A DNA stretch of 64,000 nt, from the NCBI RefSeq assembly GCF_003473545.1, contig NZ_QUCM01000004.1, forward strand, positions 205,950-269,949. Reading direction: 5' to 3'. The notes beneath the pieces are model-generated. The model was not told the origin of the DNA. It made no database searches and saw only the letters and a list, made by a program, of their open reading frames with translations. Position 1 is the first letter of the stretch. Each line of letters begins with the position of its first letter. Shown here in pieces: positions 39,662 through 47,760 of the stretch. The translations under genes were made by a program, and so were the position numbers. This stretch comes from Clostridium sp. AM22-11AC. GTDB taxonomy: Bacteria; Bacillota; Clostridia; Lachnospirales; Lachnospiraceae.

Positions 39662-41533
39662 TCAGTCTCGGAGATAGCAGACCCATGCTGTGCCGTCTTT
39701 CTCGGTCACAAGCTTGTCCCCGATACGGCTCTTTGCCGTTCTCATGGTGCGTGAGGAAATCCCACGCTCATTGACTGCCTTTTCCAGCTCTGCGCTCGGC
39801 ATACGCTTTCCGTCTGCAAGCAGTTCCAGAATGAGCATTTGCGCCTGTGCGGTCTTGCTCTCGGTCTTTGCGGTGTCTGTCCCGGCAAGAAGCTCGTCAG
39901 CGGTAATGTCATAAGCCCCTATCCACTCAAAGCCTTTCTCGTCTCCCAGAGAAAAGGCAAGGGACTGTCCGGGCGGCGCAAGGGAACTTTTCTCATGGAT
40001 AAGCACCCTCGTTGTGGGGCTGTCCTTCAGCTTGCCGATAAAAAGCAGGCTGCGGACTGCCGCCGTAATGTCGATAGACCCCAATCCCCGGTAGGTGCTT
40101 TGCGTTCCTGCGGCTTTATTAAGGTGTCCAATCAGCACGATAGCGCACCCGGTAGCCTGTGCAATGTCTCCCAGACTGCGGAAGATGGGACGGACTTCAT
40201 TTGCCCGGTTCATGTCCACATCTGCGCCCAGAAACGCCTGTACCGGGTCAATGATAACAAGCCTTGCGTTGTTTTCCCGGATTGCCCTTGCTATGCGTTC
40301 ATCGGCAAGGGTCAGCGGCGTGTCTCTATCGTCAATGACAAGCACTCGTTCAAGGTCTGCGTCTGCTTCTATCAGTCGGGGCTTGACGGTATCACCCAGA
40401 CCGTCCTCGGCGGTCTGATAGATGATATTGAAAGGTTCAAGTGTCTCCATACCGGGCAAAGGCTTTCGATTGGTGCAAGCCGCCGCAAGGCGCATGGCAA
40501 AGTAGGTCTTGCCCTCGCCGGGATTGCCCTGGATAATTGTCAGCTTTCCAAATGGGATATAGGGAAACCATAGCCATTCCACGCTCGTCAGCTCCACATC
40601 AGCCATACGGAGCATTGGGACAGGCTGGGCGGTTGGCAGCTCTCGCAGCGTGATTGTCTCGGCTATGAATTTGCGGCTCGGAATATCCCCTTGCTGGCGG
40701 AGAACATCGTTCCAGTCTTTCCTTGCCGGGACAAGGCGAATGACGGCTATCTCGCAGGGAATGGACTGTGCCAGTCGGGTACAAGCTTCATTTCCTGCGG
40801 TGTCGCTGTCAAGGCAGAGGAACACTTTTTGGGTGTCCTTGCGCTCAGAAAGAAAACGGTCAAGGGCTTTTCCCGAAACGCCGCCCAGGGCAAGATAGCT
40901 CCTTGTCTGCCAGTCCTGCGGATAAAGGCAGATGAACGATAACAGGTCAATCGGCGCTTCAAAGACAAAGAGCTGATTGCCATTACCCTCGTGTCGGAAC
41001 GGATAGGATTTGTCAGACCCGGCAATGTCCTGTCTGAATGGGTCTGCCGTTCCTCGCACATGGGCGTATCTCGGCGTACCGCTTCGGTCTCTGCCGACAA
41101 ACACAACATTGTGCCGCTTTGCGTCCTCGTAAATATCCCCGGAAAGAAGAAAAGCCTCAACCAGTTTCGGGTTGAGACCTCGGCTTTCGCAAAGATATTG
41201 AATTGCTCTGTCGGCTGTTCGGTTGTGCAAGGGCAAGTGGAACGCTGTGGGCGGTGCTGTGGTGGCTTCGGTCTGTCCTTCGCCGCTTTCGCCGGTCAGG
41301 AGCTGGACGGCTTCGGGAAAGGACTTGCCGTAAAACTCCATGACAAAATCAATGGGATAGCCGCCCTTGCTCTGGCTGTGGCGAAACCATTTGTTTCCCC
41401 GGACGGTCAGGCTGTCATGTTCTTTCCAGCGGTATTCTCGTCCGCTTTTGATAAGCGTCTCTCCCTGTGTACGGAGAAAATCTTCCAGACTGACGGCGTT
41501 CGCCCGGTCAATCTGTGCTTGGGTGTAATTCAT
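39662..41533 (-). CDS. primase (Toprim) and RepA-like AAA ATPase fusion
   Basis: 623 residues. The N-terminal third is DUF3991-like with a Toprim region (LFVFEAPIDLLSFICLYPQD, KVFLCLDSDTAGNEACTRLA); the middle holds a RecA-like ATPase with Walker A IIQGNPGEGKTYFAMRLAAA and Walker B RLVIIDPVQAFLGADVD; the C-terminus is a winged-helix region (GKRMPSAELEKAVNERGISS). It combines priming and unwinding in one chain, the functional counterpart of the two-gene set in A and B. Start overlaps the relaxase stop (ATGA). Confidence 0.9.
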   Translation of the reverse strand: MNYTQAQIDRANAVSLEDFLRTQGETLIKSGREYRWKEHDSLTVRGNKWFRHSQSKGGYPIDFVMEFYGKSFPEAVQLLTGESGEGQTEATTAPPTAFHLPLHNRTADRAIQYLCESRGLNPKLVEAFLLSGDIYEDAKRHNVVFVGRDRSGTPRYAHVRGTADPFRQDIAGSDKSYPFRHEGNGNQLFVFEAPIDLLSFICLYPQDWQTRSYLALGGVSGKALDRFLSERKDTQKVFLCLDSDTAGNEACTRLAQSIPCEIAVIRLVPARKDWNDVLRQQGDIPSRKFIAETITLRELPTAQPVPMLRMADVELTSVEWLWFPYIPFGKLTIIQGNPGEGKTYFAMRLAAACTNRKPLPGMETLEPFNIIYQTAEDGLGDTVKPRLIEADADLERVLVIDDRDTPLTLADERIARAIRENNARLVIIDPVQAFLGADVDMNRANEVRPIFRSLGDIAQATGCAIVLIGHLNKAAGTQSTYRGLGSIDITAAVRSLLFIGKLKDSPTTRVLIHEKSSLAPPGQSLAFSLGDEKGFEWIGAYDITADELLAGTDTAKTESKTAQAQMLILELLADGKRMPSAELEKAVNERGISSRTMRTAKSRIGDKLVTEKDGTAWVCYLRD

Positions 41534-43026
41534 CGGGATAGTTCCTCCTTTTTGTGTTGTGTTTGGGGTCGATTTTGGAGCATTTGTTCCTCTGTGCGCT
41601 CGTTAAATCGGGCGGCAGTATCTACGCATGACTTGACCTTCCAAAGGCGGTGTAAATCGTCTCTGACAGCCTTAAACTCGCCATAGGTGGTTTCGTGCGC
41701 CTGTTCCAGCTCGTCATACTCGTCGGACAGCTTTTTCATATCCACCTTGCCATCTGGGAACTCCCCGGTCAGCTTTCGTCTGGCGGCGTAGAACTGTTTC
41801 AGTTCCGCTTCATGCTCTGCCTTGTACTTGGCTCTGGGCTTCTCAAACTTGATTTTCTGCAAGCCGTCATAGACAGGCTTCAAGCTCTGGAAAGCAGCGG
41901 AGCTGTCATAGAGCTGCTTAATTGCTTTCATTCGGGCAGTCTGTTCGTCCAGCGTTTTCTTCAAGCTCTCTGTGGCAGCACTGTGTTCGCTGACACGGCT
42001 TTCCAAATCTTCAAGGGAGTAAATGCCGTTTGCCCGGAGATAATTGAAAGTCTCATTCATCTCCTTTAGGTTGCTGATTTTACCTTTCTGGGAATACGCC
42101 CCGGCTTTGCGCTGGGTGTAATAGGCGTTCAGCAGAGAAACAAGGTCGGGTGCCTGCGGCTTGGCAAGCTCCGCTTTTGCTTCGGCAATCCAATCGAACA
42201 GGAGAGCGATTTTCTTCTTGATGTCTCGGATAACGGCATTGGTTGCCTTGATCCAGCGATTGAACTCGCCCTTTTCGGTGCGTATGCCTTTCTTCTCCAT
42301 CGCCCGGACGGTTGCGCCCTCATGGACGGTGGGAAGAAGCTCTACGCCCTGACGCTCATAGCTCCGGTGGTCGATACGAACATCAATACCTTTTTCCGCA
42401 AACTTGGCATTGCATAGCTCCGCCCATGTCTGCCGCCAATGTTCCAGCGTTTTGGGACTGCCCCAGTCGGTAGTGGGAACTGCGTTGAACACAAACTTTC
42501 CGTCTGCGTCTCGGATACGGTTGCCGTCCTCGTCCAGCTCATACACCCGGCGTTGCTTTAGTCCCCATTTGCCGTTCTGCTCGATGGGGCGGATGGGGCA
42601 AAGCACATGAAAATGCGGGTTTGGTATGCCGCCGTCCTCCCGGTCTGGCTGGTGTACGGCGAAGTCAACCACCATGCCCCGGCTTACAAAGTTCTCCAAT
42701 AAAAATTGCCTTGCAAGAGCGATGTTTTCCTCAAGGGAAAATTCATTCTGCAAGGCAATGTCAAAGCTGTATGCAAGCTGGGCGTTCTTTCCACGCTCGG
42801 CTTTTTCCACGGCGTTCCATAGGGTCTGGCGGTCTGCGTATTCGGGCGGTGCATGGGACGGCAGAAGAATGTCAGAGCAGATCACGCCGCCCTTTCTGGT
42901 GTAGTCGCTGTGTTCGCCGTAATACTCGCTATACAGCTTTTCGCCGGAACGATAGGCGGCAGAAGCGATAGCGGACTGTCCTGCGCTTCGCTTAGTCTGT
43001 GTGACACTCAGATGAAATAGCGCCAT
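41530..43026 (-). CDS. mobA: MobA/MobL-family relaxase of element C
   Basis: 498 residues. SVTQTKRSAGQSAIASAAYR then SGEKLYSEYYGEHSDYTRKG gives the N-terminal core; the three-His motif is HQPDREDGGIPNPHFHVLCP. The C-terminal 250 residues are coiled and basic. Same family as the relaxase of element A but clearly diverged. Its 5' end overlaps the DUF3847 gene by 35 bp. Confidence 0.92.
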   Translation of the reverse strand: MALFHLSVTQTKRSAGQSAIASAAYRSGEKLYSEYYGEHSDYTRKGGVICSDILLPSHAPPEYADRQTLWNAVEKAERGKNAQLAYSFDIALQNEFSLEENIALARQFLLENFVSRGMVVDFAVHQPDREDGGIPNPHFHVLCPIRPIEQNGKWGLKQRRVYELDEDGNRIRDADGKFVFNAVPTTDWGSPKTLEHWRQTWAELCNAKFAEKGIDVRIDHRSYERQGVELLPTVHEGATVRAMEKKGIRTEKGEFNRWIKATNAVIRDIKKKIALLFDWIAEAKAELAKPQAPDLVSLLNAYYTQRKAGAYSQKGKISNLKEMNETFNYLRANGIYSLEDLESRVSEHSAATESLKKTLDEQTARMKAIKQLYDSSAAFQSLKPVYDGLQKIKFEKPRAKYKAEHEAELKQFYAARRKLTGEFPDGKVDMKKLSDEYDELEQAHETTYGEFKAVRDDLHRLWKVKSCVDTAARFNERTEEQMLQNRPQTQHKKEELSR

Positions 43027-43351
43027 TGGCTTTCAACTCCTTTTCTCTGTTTGCTTGCTTGATGTGGGTAATCGCCATGTGACGGACGGCTCGCTGGACT
43101 TCGGACAGAGAAAAGATGTGTTCCATCAGCTCGGTCATTTCGGTGCGTGTGAGATTTTTGACCTCCGGGGCAAGGCTCTCAATCGTGCCGCCCAGATTGC
43201 AAAGGCGGTGGGTACGTTTCTGCCTTTCGCCTTTCTCCAGATATTTCTTTCTGTTCTCCAAACGCTCCAGTTTGTGCTGTTCCTGTGCAAGCCGCTTTTC
43301 CACTTGCTCTTTTTCAGCTCGAAGCTGTTCAAGGCTTTTCTGTTTTGCCAT
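42992..43351 (-). CDS. DUF3847-family protein of element C
   Basis: 119 residues from ATG 43351, AAAGGAGG upstream. Coiled coil (SLEQLRAEKEQVEKRLAQEQ) followed by QKRTHRLCNLGGTIESLAPE, the DUF3847 signature, and a helical end. It overlaps the relaxase gene, so the two are co-translated; in element A the DUF3847 gene is separated from the relaxase by cargo. Likely a relaxosome accessory. Confidence 0.85.
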   Translation of the reverse strand: MAKQKSLEQLRAEKEQVEKRLAQEQHKLERLENRKKYLEKGERQKRTHRLCNLGGTIESLAPEVKNLTRTEMTELMEHIFSLSEVQRAVRHMAITHIKQANREKELKANGAISSECHTD

Positions 43352-43388
43352 TTTGGTTGACCTCCTTTTTTGAAAATGGGTATAAAAA

Positions 43389-43429
43389 AGACCGCCAACT
43401 TTTCGCACATTGCGACCAGTCAACGGTCT
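43389..43429 (-). terminator. terminator of the element C cargo transcript
   Basis: On the minus strand AGACCG pairs with CGGTCT around a long inner region, followed by TTTTTTATA. It lies between the last cargo gene and DUF3847. Confidence 0.7.
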
Positions 43430-43467
43430 ATTTTTCGGTATTCGGTTGTTGTATTCAGTTAGATAAT

Positions 43468-43635
43468 TTATTTGCTATCCTTACCGAAAAAACCAATCGT
43501 AGCCATAACAAAACCCACGATAATTAAAAGAAACGACACCCACAGTGTTCCTACATATATCACCTTTAATCCTGCAAGTATCATTATAGCAATACCCAAT
43601 AGCATTAAACTGTTTCCAAACATAATCTTTTTCAT
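43468..43635 (-). CDS. small membrane protein (cargo of C)
   Basis: 55 residues from ATG 43635, AAAGGAGC upstream: MKKIMFGNSLMLLGIAIMIL, AGLKVIYVGTLWVSFLLIIV, GFVMATIGFFGKDSK. Two membrane helices and a short basic tail; otherwise featureless. It is preceded by the structured repeat at 43670-43730, and its stop is followed by a CTGAATACAACAAC motif also seen after the next cargo gene. Function unknown. Confidence 0.65.
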   Translation of the reverse strand: MKKIMFGNSLMLLGIAIMILAGLKVIYVGTLWVSFLLIIVGFVMATIGFFGKDSK

Positions 43636-43669
43636 ACGCTCACGCTCCTTTGTTAAATTATCGTTTACT

Positions 43670-43730
43670 ATTTTCAAACTTGCTGGCGGCGAACGGTTTG
43701 TCAAAACCGTTTGCGGACGGCAAGTCCACA
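43670..43730. repeat. 61-bp structured direct repeat, copy 1
   Basis: Identical in sequence to 44326-44386. It folds as nested stems: outer ACTTGC / GCAAGT and inner AACGGTTT-GTCA-AAACCGTT. It stands just upstream (minus strand) of the 43468-43635 gene's ribosome binding site. Confidence 0.9.
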
Positions 43731-43766
43731 TCAGTTGTTGTGTTCAGTTCGGTAAATTGAAGTTGG

Positions 43767-44291
43767 TCAAAGTTGTTGGCGAAGATATTCCACAACATTT
43801 CCATTCGCATCATAGAAACAGATGTTTCCTACATTTAGGGGCAGGACAATGGCGAAAGGCTTGCCACTATCAATATCAATCACCTGAATGCCGTTGCCAT
43901 CATCTACTTCAAGTCGAACAATATTTTGGGTATTCATTGAGATAAATGCCCTTTCGTTATTTCCCTCAACAACAAACTCTGCAATGTAATCATCAACCTC
44001 AACTATATCTCCACCACCACGGAAGAAATATCCAAAAGACAAGCCAGGGCGATTTACATAGACAGAAAAAGTGTGGTCTGTCTTGTCCTGTGGGTAAGAA
44101 ATAAATGCAGCCATTGTGTCGGAAATGCTTCCATCAACAATCCAATCATCCAAAATTTTTTGAGATTGGCGAATGTCTGCTTCTAAACTGTTTGCGGTTT
44201 TACCAATGTCATTGTTTGCATAAAGGAAACCGAAAACCAACACACAAGCCAAAATAACACCCAAGAGGATTATGGGTAATTTCTTTTTCAT
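43767..44291 (-). CDS. membrane-anchored protein of unknown family (cargo of C)
   Basis: 174 residues from ATG 44291 with AAAGGAGT upstream. One N-terminal membrane anchor (KKLPIILLGVILACVLVFGF) then an extracytoplasmic domain (FSVYVNRPGLSFGYFFRGGG, VVEGNNERAFISMNTQNIVR, FAIVLPLNVGNICFYDANGN) of strand-rich character. I do not recognise it. It forms, with the small membrane gene downstream, a pair of units each headed by the same 61-bp repeat. Confidence 0.75.
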   Translation of the reverse strand: MKKKLPIILLGVILACVLVFGFLYANNDIGKTANSLEADIRQSQKILDDWIVDGSISDTMAAFISYPQDKTDHTFSVYVNRPGLSFGYFFRGGGDIVEVDDYIAEFVVEGNNERAFISMNTQNIVRLEVDDGNGIQVIDIDSGKPFAIVLPLNVGNICFYDANGNVVEYLRQQL

Positions 44292-44325
44292 AGAATCACA
44301 CTCCTTTATCAAATTAAGATTCTTG

Positions 44326-44386
44326 ATTTTCAAACTTGCTGGCGGCGAACGGTTTGTCAAAACCGTTTGCGGACGGCAAGTCCACA
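44326..44386. repeat. 61-bp structured direct repeat, copy 2
   Basis: Second identical copy, 35 bp upstream of the 44291 start codon. Its outer part (GACGGCAAGTCCACA) is also found in element A at 14629-14645. Confidence 0.9.
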
Positions 44387-44591
44387 GGGGATAGCCGCTT
44401 TAGCGGCGCAAGGGGGTGTAGCCACCTTGACGGAACGAAGTGACGCAACATTCTCGGTCATGCAGTTTTCTTCTGCTGACGGAGAATGAAGCTCCGCAGG
44501 ACGCACTACTCTCGACAGAGAGTATAGAAGTGCGCCCTTTAGTTCCTAAAGGGGTTTGCTCCGGCTTAATTTCTCGACAAACTGCAATTAG
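44387..44591. other. conserved noncoding region of element C
   Basis: No gene. It holds GATAGCCGC-TTTA-GCGGCG, ACTCTC-GACA-GAGAGT and GCGCCCTTTAGTTCCTAAAGGGG hairpins; the last, followed by TTTGCTCCGGCTT, is shared with element A near 14790-14820. It may be a regulatory RNA, terminators for the TraX gene, or part of the transfer origin. Confidence 0.45.
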
Positions 44592-45422
44592 TCATTTCAG
44601 TAAGTATTTTCCGAGTCCTATCTGAATCAAATATAGGACAAGGATATGTGCTGGATAAAAAACATAGAAGAAGTATTTTAGCTTCAGTTTACCACGCTTT
44701 CCGTTGTATAGCAGAATAAGCAAGCAGGCAAGAAGCGTACATAAAGGCGGTTGATTCCCCGTTGTCCCCATGTAAGCCAAAAGGAACAGCAACACTTGAT
44801 AGATTCGGTGATTACGGCAAATATAAAATGCTGATATGAATAAGATCCCCTGCATACCGTAGTCACAATGGATTCCTTCCGCAATGCCGGAAAAAAGCAC
44901 TACACTGAGAACTTGCAGGACTGCTGATTTTATTCTATCCACCGGTAGGTCTGATTTACACGAAAATCTTTCAAGGCATACCAATGTCAATAAGCCTAAA
45001 AACAAGGTGAAAAATACATTTTGATACTTCAAGTAAAACGGAAATGTATCTTCCATTCGTGAATACGCACTAAAGAAACCTATGTCAAATGGAACTTCCG
45101 AAATAAGGGCAAATGCAAGCATCAACCCAATATAGCGTTTTTTACTTCTTGTGTGTTGGAATCCTTCTGCCAGCAAAAAACAGAATAGCGGAAAAGCAAT
45201 CGTCCCAATGCTTTGCAAATCAAACCGTATGAAATAATCTATCTCTCGGAATCTCTCCCACGACATTTGCCCGTTATCTGCCATAGCCCCCCAGTAGTTT
45301 GATAGCAGCCATTGCAGCACAATTTTACATAGATGGTCAATAAGCATTGTCAGTACAGCAATAACCTTTAGCGAATTTCCTGAGAGAAATTGAATGCGAT
45401 TTATTTTCCTATCAAGGCTCAT
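44592..45422 (-). CDS. traX: TraX-family membrane protein
   Basis: 276 residues from ATG 45422, GGAGG upstream. The N-terminus (FLSGNSLKVIAVLTMLIDHL, CKIVLQWLLSNYWG) and several membrane segments (TIAFPLFCFLLAEGFQHTRS, VFFTLFLGLLTLVCLERF, YVFYPAHILVLYLIQIGLGK) match TraX, a family named for N-acetylation of conjugative pilin. In Gram-positive elements its role is less clear. It is the rightmost cargo gene of C. Confidence 0.85.
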   Translation of the reverse strand: MSLDRKINRIQFLSGNSLKVIAVLTMLIDHLCKIVLQWLLSNYWGAMADNGQMSWERFREIDYFIRFDLQSIGTIAFPLFCFLLAEGFQHTRSKKRYIGLMLAFALISEVPFDIGFFSAYSRMEDTFPFYLKYQNVFFTLFLGLLTLVCLERFSCKSDLPVDRIKSAVLQVLSVVLFSGIAEGIHCDYGMQGILFISAFYICRNHRIYQVLLFLLAYMGTTGNQPPLCTLLACLLILLYNGKRGKLKLKYFFYVFYPAHILVLYLIQIGLGKYLLK

Positions 45423-45517
45423 AAAGCAACCTCCTACCAACTTCCAATTCTACGATTTTTCGCATTCAAATTATACCATAAAACTCGTGAACAATTCTAT
45501 CGCAACTTTGGAATATA

Positions 45518-47375
45518 ATCGAGTAGGAGGGAAAATTAAATAAATTTTCCCGACCTCTCACACCACCGTACGTACGGTTCCGTATACGGCGGTTCAATCA
45601 ACTTAACAAGTAACACACCTTTCGGCGTAGTAATCCATCATTGAGACTAATCCAAATCTGGTTAGTCTCTCATTGCTTATTGCAACGTTCACAGCACCCT
45701 TGTTGCATACATAGGCAATCCTATCCCCTGCATATGCAACTTTCCATGCTGTATATTTGTTAATTCCAAGTTTTATCAAGTTCTTTGCACGATTTTGTGG
45801 TGTCTTCCATTGTTTCCATATACACATACGAAGTCTGTAACGAATGTTTGAATCTAATTGTTTGCAGAGTGTTTTCATGTTTCCTATTTTGAAGTAGTTA
45901 ATCCACCCTCTAATGAGCTGGTTAAGCTTCTCTACTTTATAACTGTTGCTGACACCCCAACTACGACAAGTGAATTCTTTCATCCTTTTCTTAAACTTTG
46001 CTACCGATTTTGCATGTGGTTTCGCCTTAAACTGATGCGCTCTTGAATCAAAGTAAAAACCGAATCCAAGGTATTTAAGTCCTTGTGGTTTATCTACCTT
46101 GCTCTTGCTCATGTTGACTTTGAGCCCTAGCTTCTTTTCAATGAATCGTGAAATATTTCTCATGACTCTGTTGGCAGACATTTCGCTTCCGACCATAATA
46201 ATACAGTCATCCGCATATCGTACAAAGTTAAGCCCTCGCTTTTCCATTTCCTTATCAAGTTCATTCAGCATGATGTTTGCCAATAATGGCGAGAGATTTC
46301 CTCCTTGTGGTGTCCCCACAATGGAATCCTCATATTCATCATCTATCATGATTCCGCTGACAAGGTATTTTCTAACGATAGAGATGACATCTCCATCTTT
46401 AATGGTTCTGCCTATGATAGTCATAAGCTTGTCATGATTTACTGTGTCAAAGAACTTTTCCAAGTCGATGTCTACAATCCAGTCATTACCGTCATTCATC
46501 CTATCAAGTGCTGTTAGGATTGCTTGTTGTGCACATCTATTCGGTCTGAATCCATAACTTTGGTCATGGAACTGTTCCTCATAGATTGGTGTTAATACCT
46601 GCGCAATGGCTTGTTGTACAAATCTGTCTGTTACTGTTGGTATTCCTAGGTTTCTGACACCGCCATCAGGCTTTGGTATCTCCACTCTTCGTACTGGCTG
46701 AGGTTTATACTTTCTTGTCCTCAACTGTTCCTTGATGATTTCGCCGTTCTTTGCAAGATGTTCCTTGAGTTCTGTGTACTTCATTCCGTCCACTCCCTCT
46801 GCACCTTTATTTCGTACGACTTGCAGGTATGCTCTATTGAGGTTATCACTAGATAATATCTGCTCCATTAGACTACTTGTGTCCATGCGTTCTTTCCTTT
46901 CCGTCTCGCTTGATTTGACCACCCTTTTCCCGATTGGTTACGGCAGATGTTGCCATTTCTGCAATTCAAGACATACTCAAACTTATTGATTGTTCGCCCC
47001 TTTGCTCCATCTCCATTACAGAGACTTCTTCACTACTATGGGCTCGGCTGACTTCTCACAGTTCGTTGTTACTAGGCTAATGGAACCTCTGTGAGACCTC
47101 CACGCTTAAGGTGCACGCTCTTTCTCTCCATATATCCGCCACATTTACTCTGCTACTACAAAGGTGATAGTTATTAGACTTTGTTGCTTTCAGCCAACTT
47201 ATCTCTCGCAGCCTAGCCTTCTATGTGATTTCTGTCCGTCGGACCAGAGATTTGCTTACAGCTTCCTTCAGATTCCACCTCGCGATGGACACCCTTGCTG
47301 TTCGGCTATACACTTCCCACTATCTGGGCGTGTTCGGGACTTACACCCGTTAGAGCGCGCCCATGGCGCGCAAAC
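45518..47375 (-). mobile_element. group II intron (class C-like) with reverse transcriptase
   Basis: The intron lies on the minus strand from about 47375 to 45518. Its 5' part begins TTTGCGCGCC with the ATGGGCGCGCTCTAACGGGT region typical of these introns; the 3' part has a domain V/VI-like GAACCGCCGTATACGGAACC ... CGTACGTACGGTGG and ends CCTCCTACTCGAT. It sits directly downstream of a rho-independent terminator, the known target preference of class C introns. Ends are good to a few bases only. It interrupts no gene. Confidence 0.8.
45603..46886 (-). CDS. ltrA: group II intron reverse transcriptase/maturase
   Basis: 427 residues from ATG 46886 (MDTSSLMEQILSSDNLNRAY), preceded by GGAAAGGAAAG. 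RT motifs: IPKPDGGVRNLGIPTVTDRF, the DIDLEKFFDTVNHDKL block, GTPQGGNLSPLLANIMLNEL and the catalytic RYADDCIIMVGS. The maturase X domain follows (LNQLIRGWINYFKIGNMK). No HNH endonuclease domain at the C-terminus, as expected for class C introns. An upstream GTG would add 12 residues without support. Confidence 0.95.
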   Translation of the reverse strand: MDTSSLMEQILSSDNLNRAYLQVVRNKGAEGVDGMKYTELKEHLAKNGEIIKEQLRTRKYKPQPVRRVEIPKPDGGVRNLGIPTVTDRFVQQAIAQVLTPIYEEQFHDQSYGFRPNRCAQQAILTALDRMNDGNDWIVDIDLEKFFDTVNHDKLMTIIGRTIKDGDVISIVRKYLVSGIMIDDEYEDSIVGTPQGGNLSPLLANIMLNELDKEMEKRGLNFVRYADDCIIMVGSEMSANRVMRNISRFIEKKLGLKVNMSKSKVDKPQGLKYLGFGFYFDSRAHQFKAKPHAKSVAKFKKRMKEFTCRSWGVSNSYKVEKLNQLIRGWINYFKIGNMKTLCKQLDSNIRYRLRMCIWKQWKTPQNRAKNLIKLGINKYTAWKVAYAGDRIAYVCNKGAVNVAISNERLTRFGLVSMMDYYAERCVTC

Positions 47376-47376
47376 T

Positions 47377-47408
47377 GAGAAAAGTCCGAACAGTTTTCTG
47401 CCCGGACT
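47377..47408 (-). terminator. terminator of the TnpV-like gene, intron target
   Basis: On the minus strand AGTCCG pairs with CGGACT (with GCAG/CTGT inner pairing), followed by TTTTCTCA. The intron 5' end follows at once. Confidence 0.85.
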
Positions 47409-47415
47409 TCCTCAC

Positions 47416-47760
47416 TCAATCATAAATCAATTCTGCTTTCACAACTTCCTCTGCCTGTGCCTTGCAAGCGTTCATCTGCCGCACCCATTCCATTTGATTA
47501 TCGGCTTTCAGTTGCTCAGTCACACCGTTTTGCTCTGCCAGTGACCGCACGATCAGCTCCATGCGGTTTCGTGCCGCTTCGTCAATCTCGGCACAATGTT
47601 CAAAGAGCTTGTCGGATAGCACCAGTTCATTGAACAGTATCGGGCGGTGCATTTCTAAATACGCCTTGCGAAGTCTGCCGTAGTGTCCGATGGGCTTGGT
47701 CTTGCGGATAATGATGTTCGGGATAAGATAATCGCCGTTCCGTGTGTAAGTGATATTCAT
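47416..47760 (-). CDS. TnpV-like transposon protein of element C
   Basis: 114 residues: [80 protein letters not shown]. Shares the TnpV pattern of the A and B proteins. The start overlaps the recombinase stop (ATGA), so both are co-translated. A terminator and the group II intron follow. Confidence 0.85.
   Translation of the reverse strand: MNITYTRNGDYLIPNIIIRKTKPIGHYGRLRKAYLEMHRPILFNELVLSDKLFEHCAEIDEAARNRMELIVRSLAEQNGVTEQLKADNQMEWVRQMNACKAQAEEVVKAELIYD

Noticed and set aside
43670..44386. Integron attC sites and cassettes
   Set aside because: The hairpin repeats lie 5' of the genes, have no attC core motifs and no integron integrase is present. Kept as a repeat finding only.
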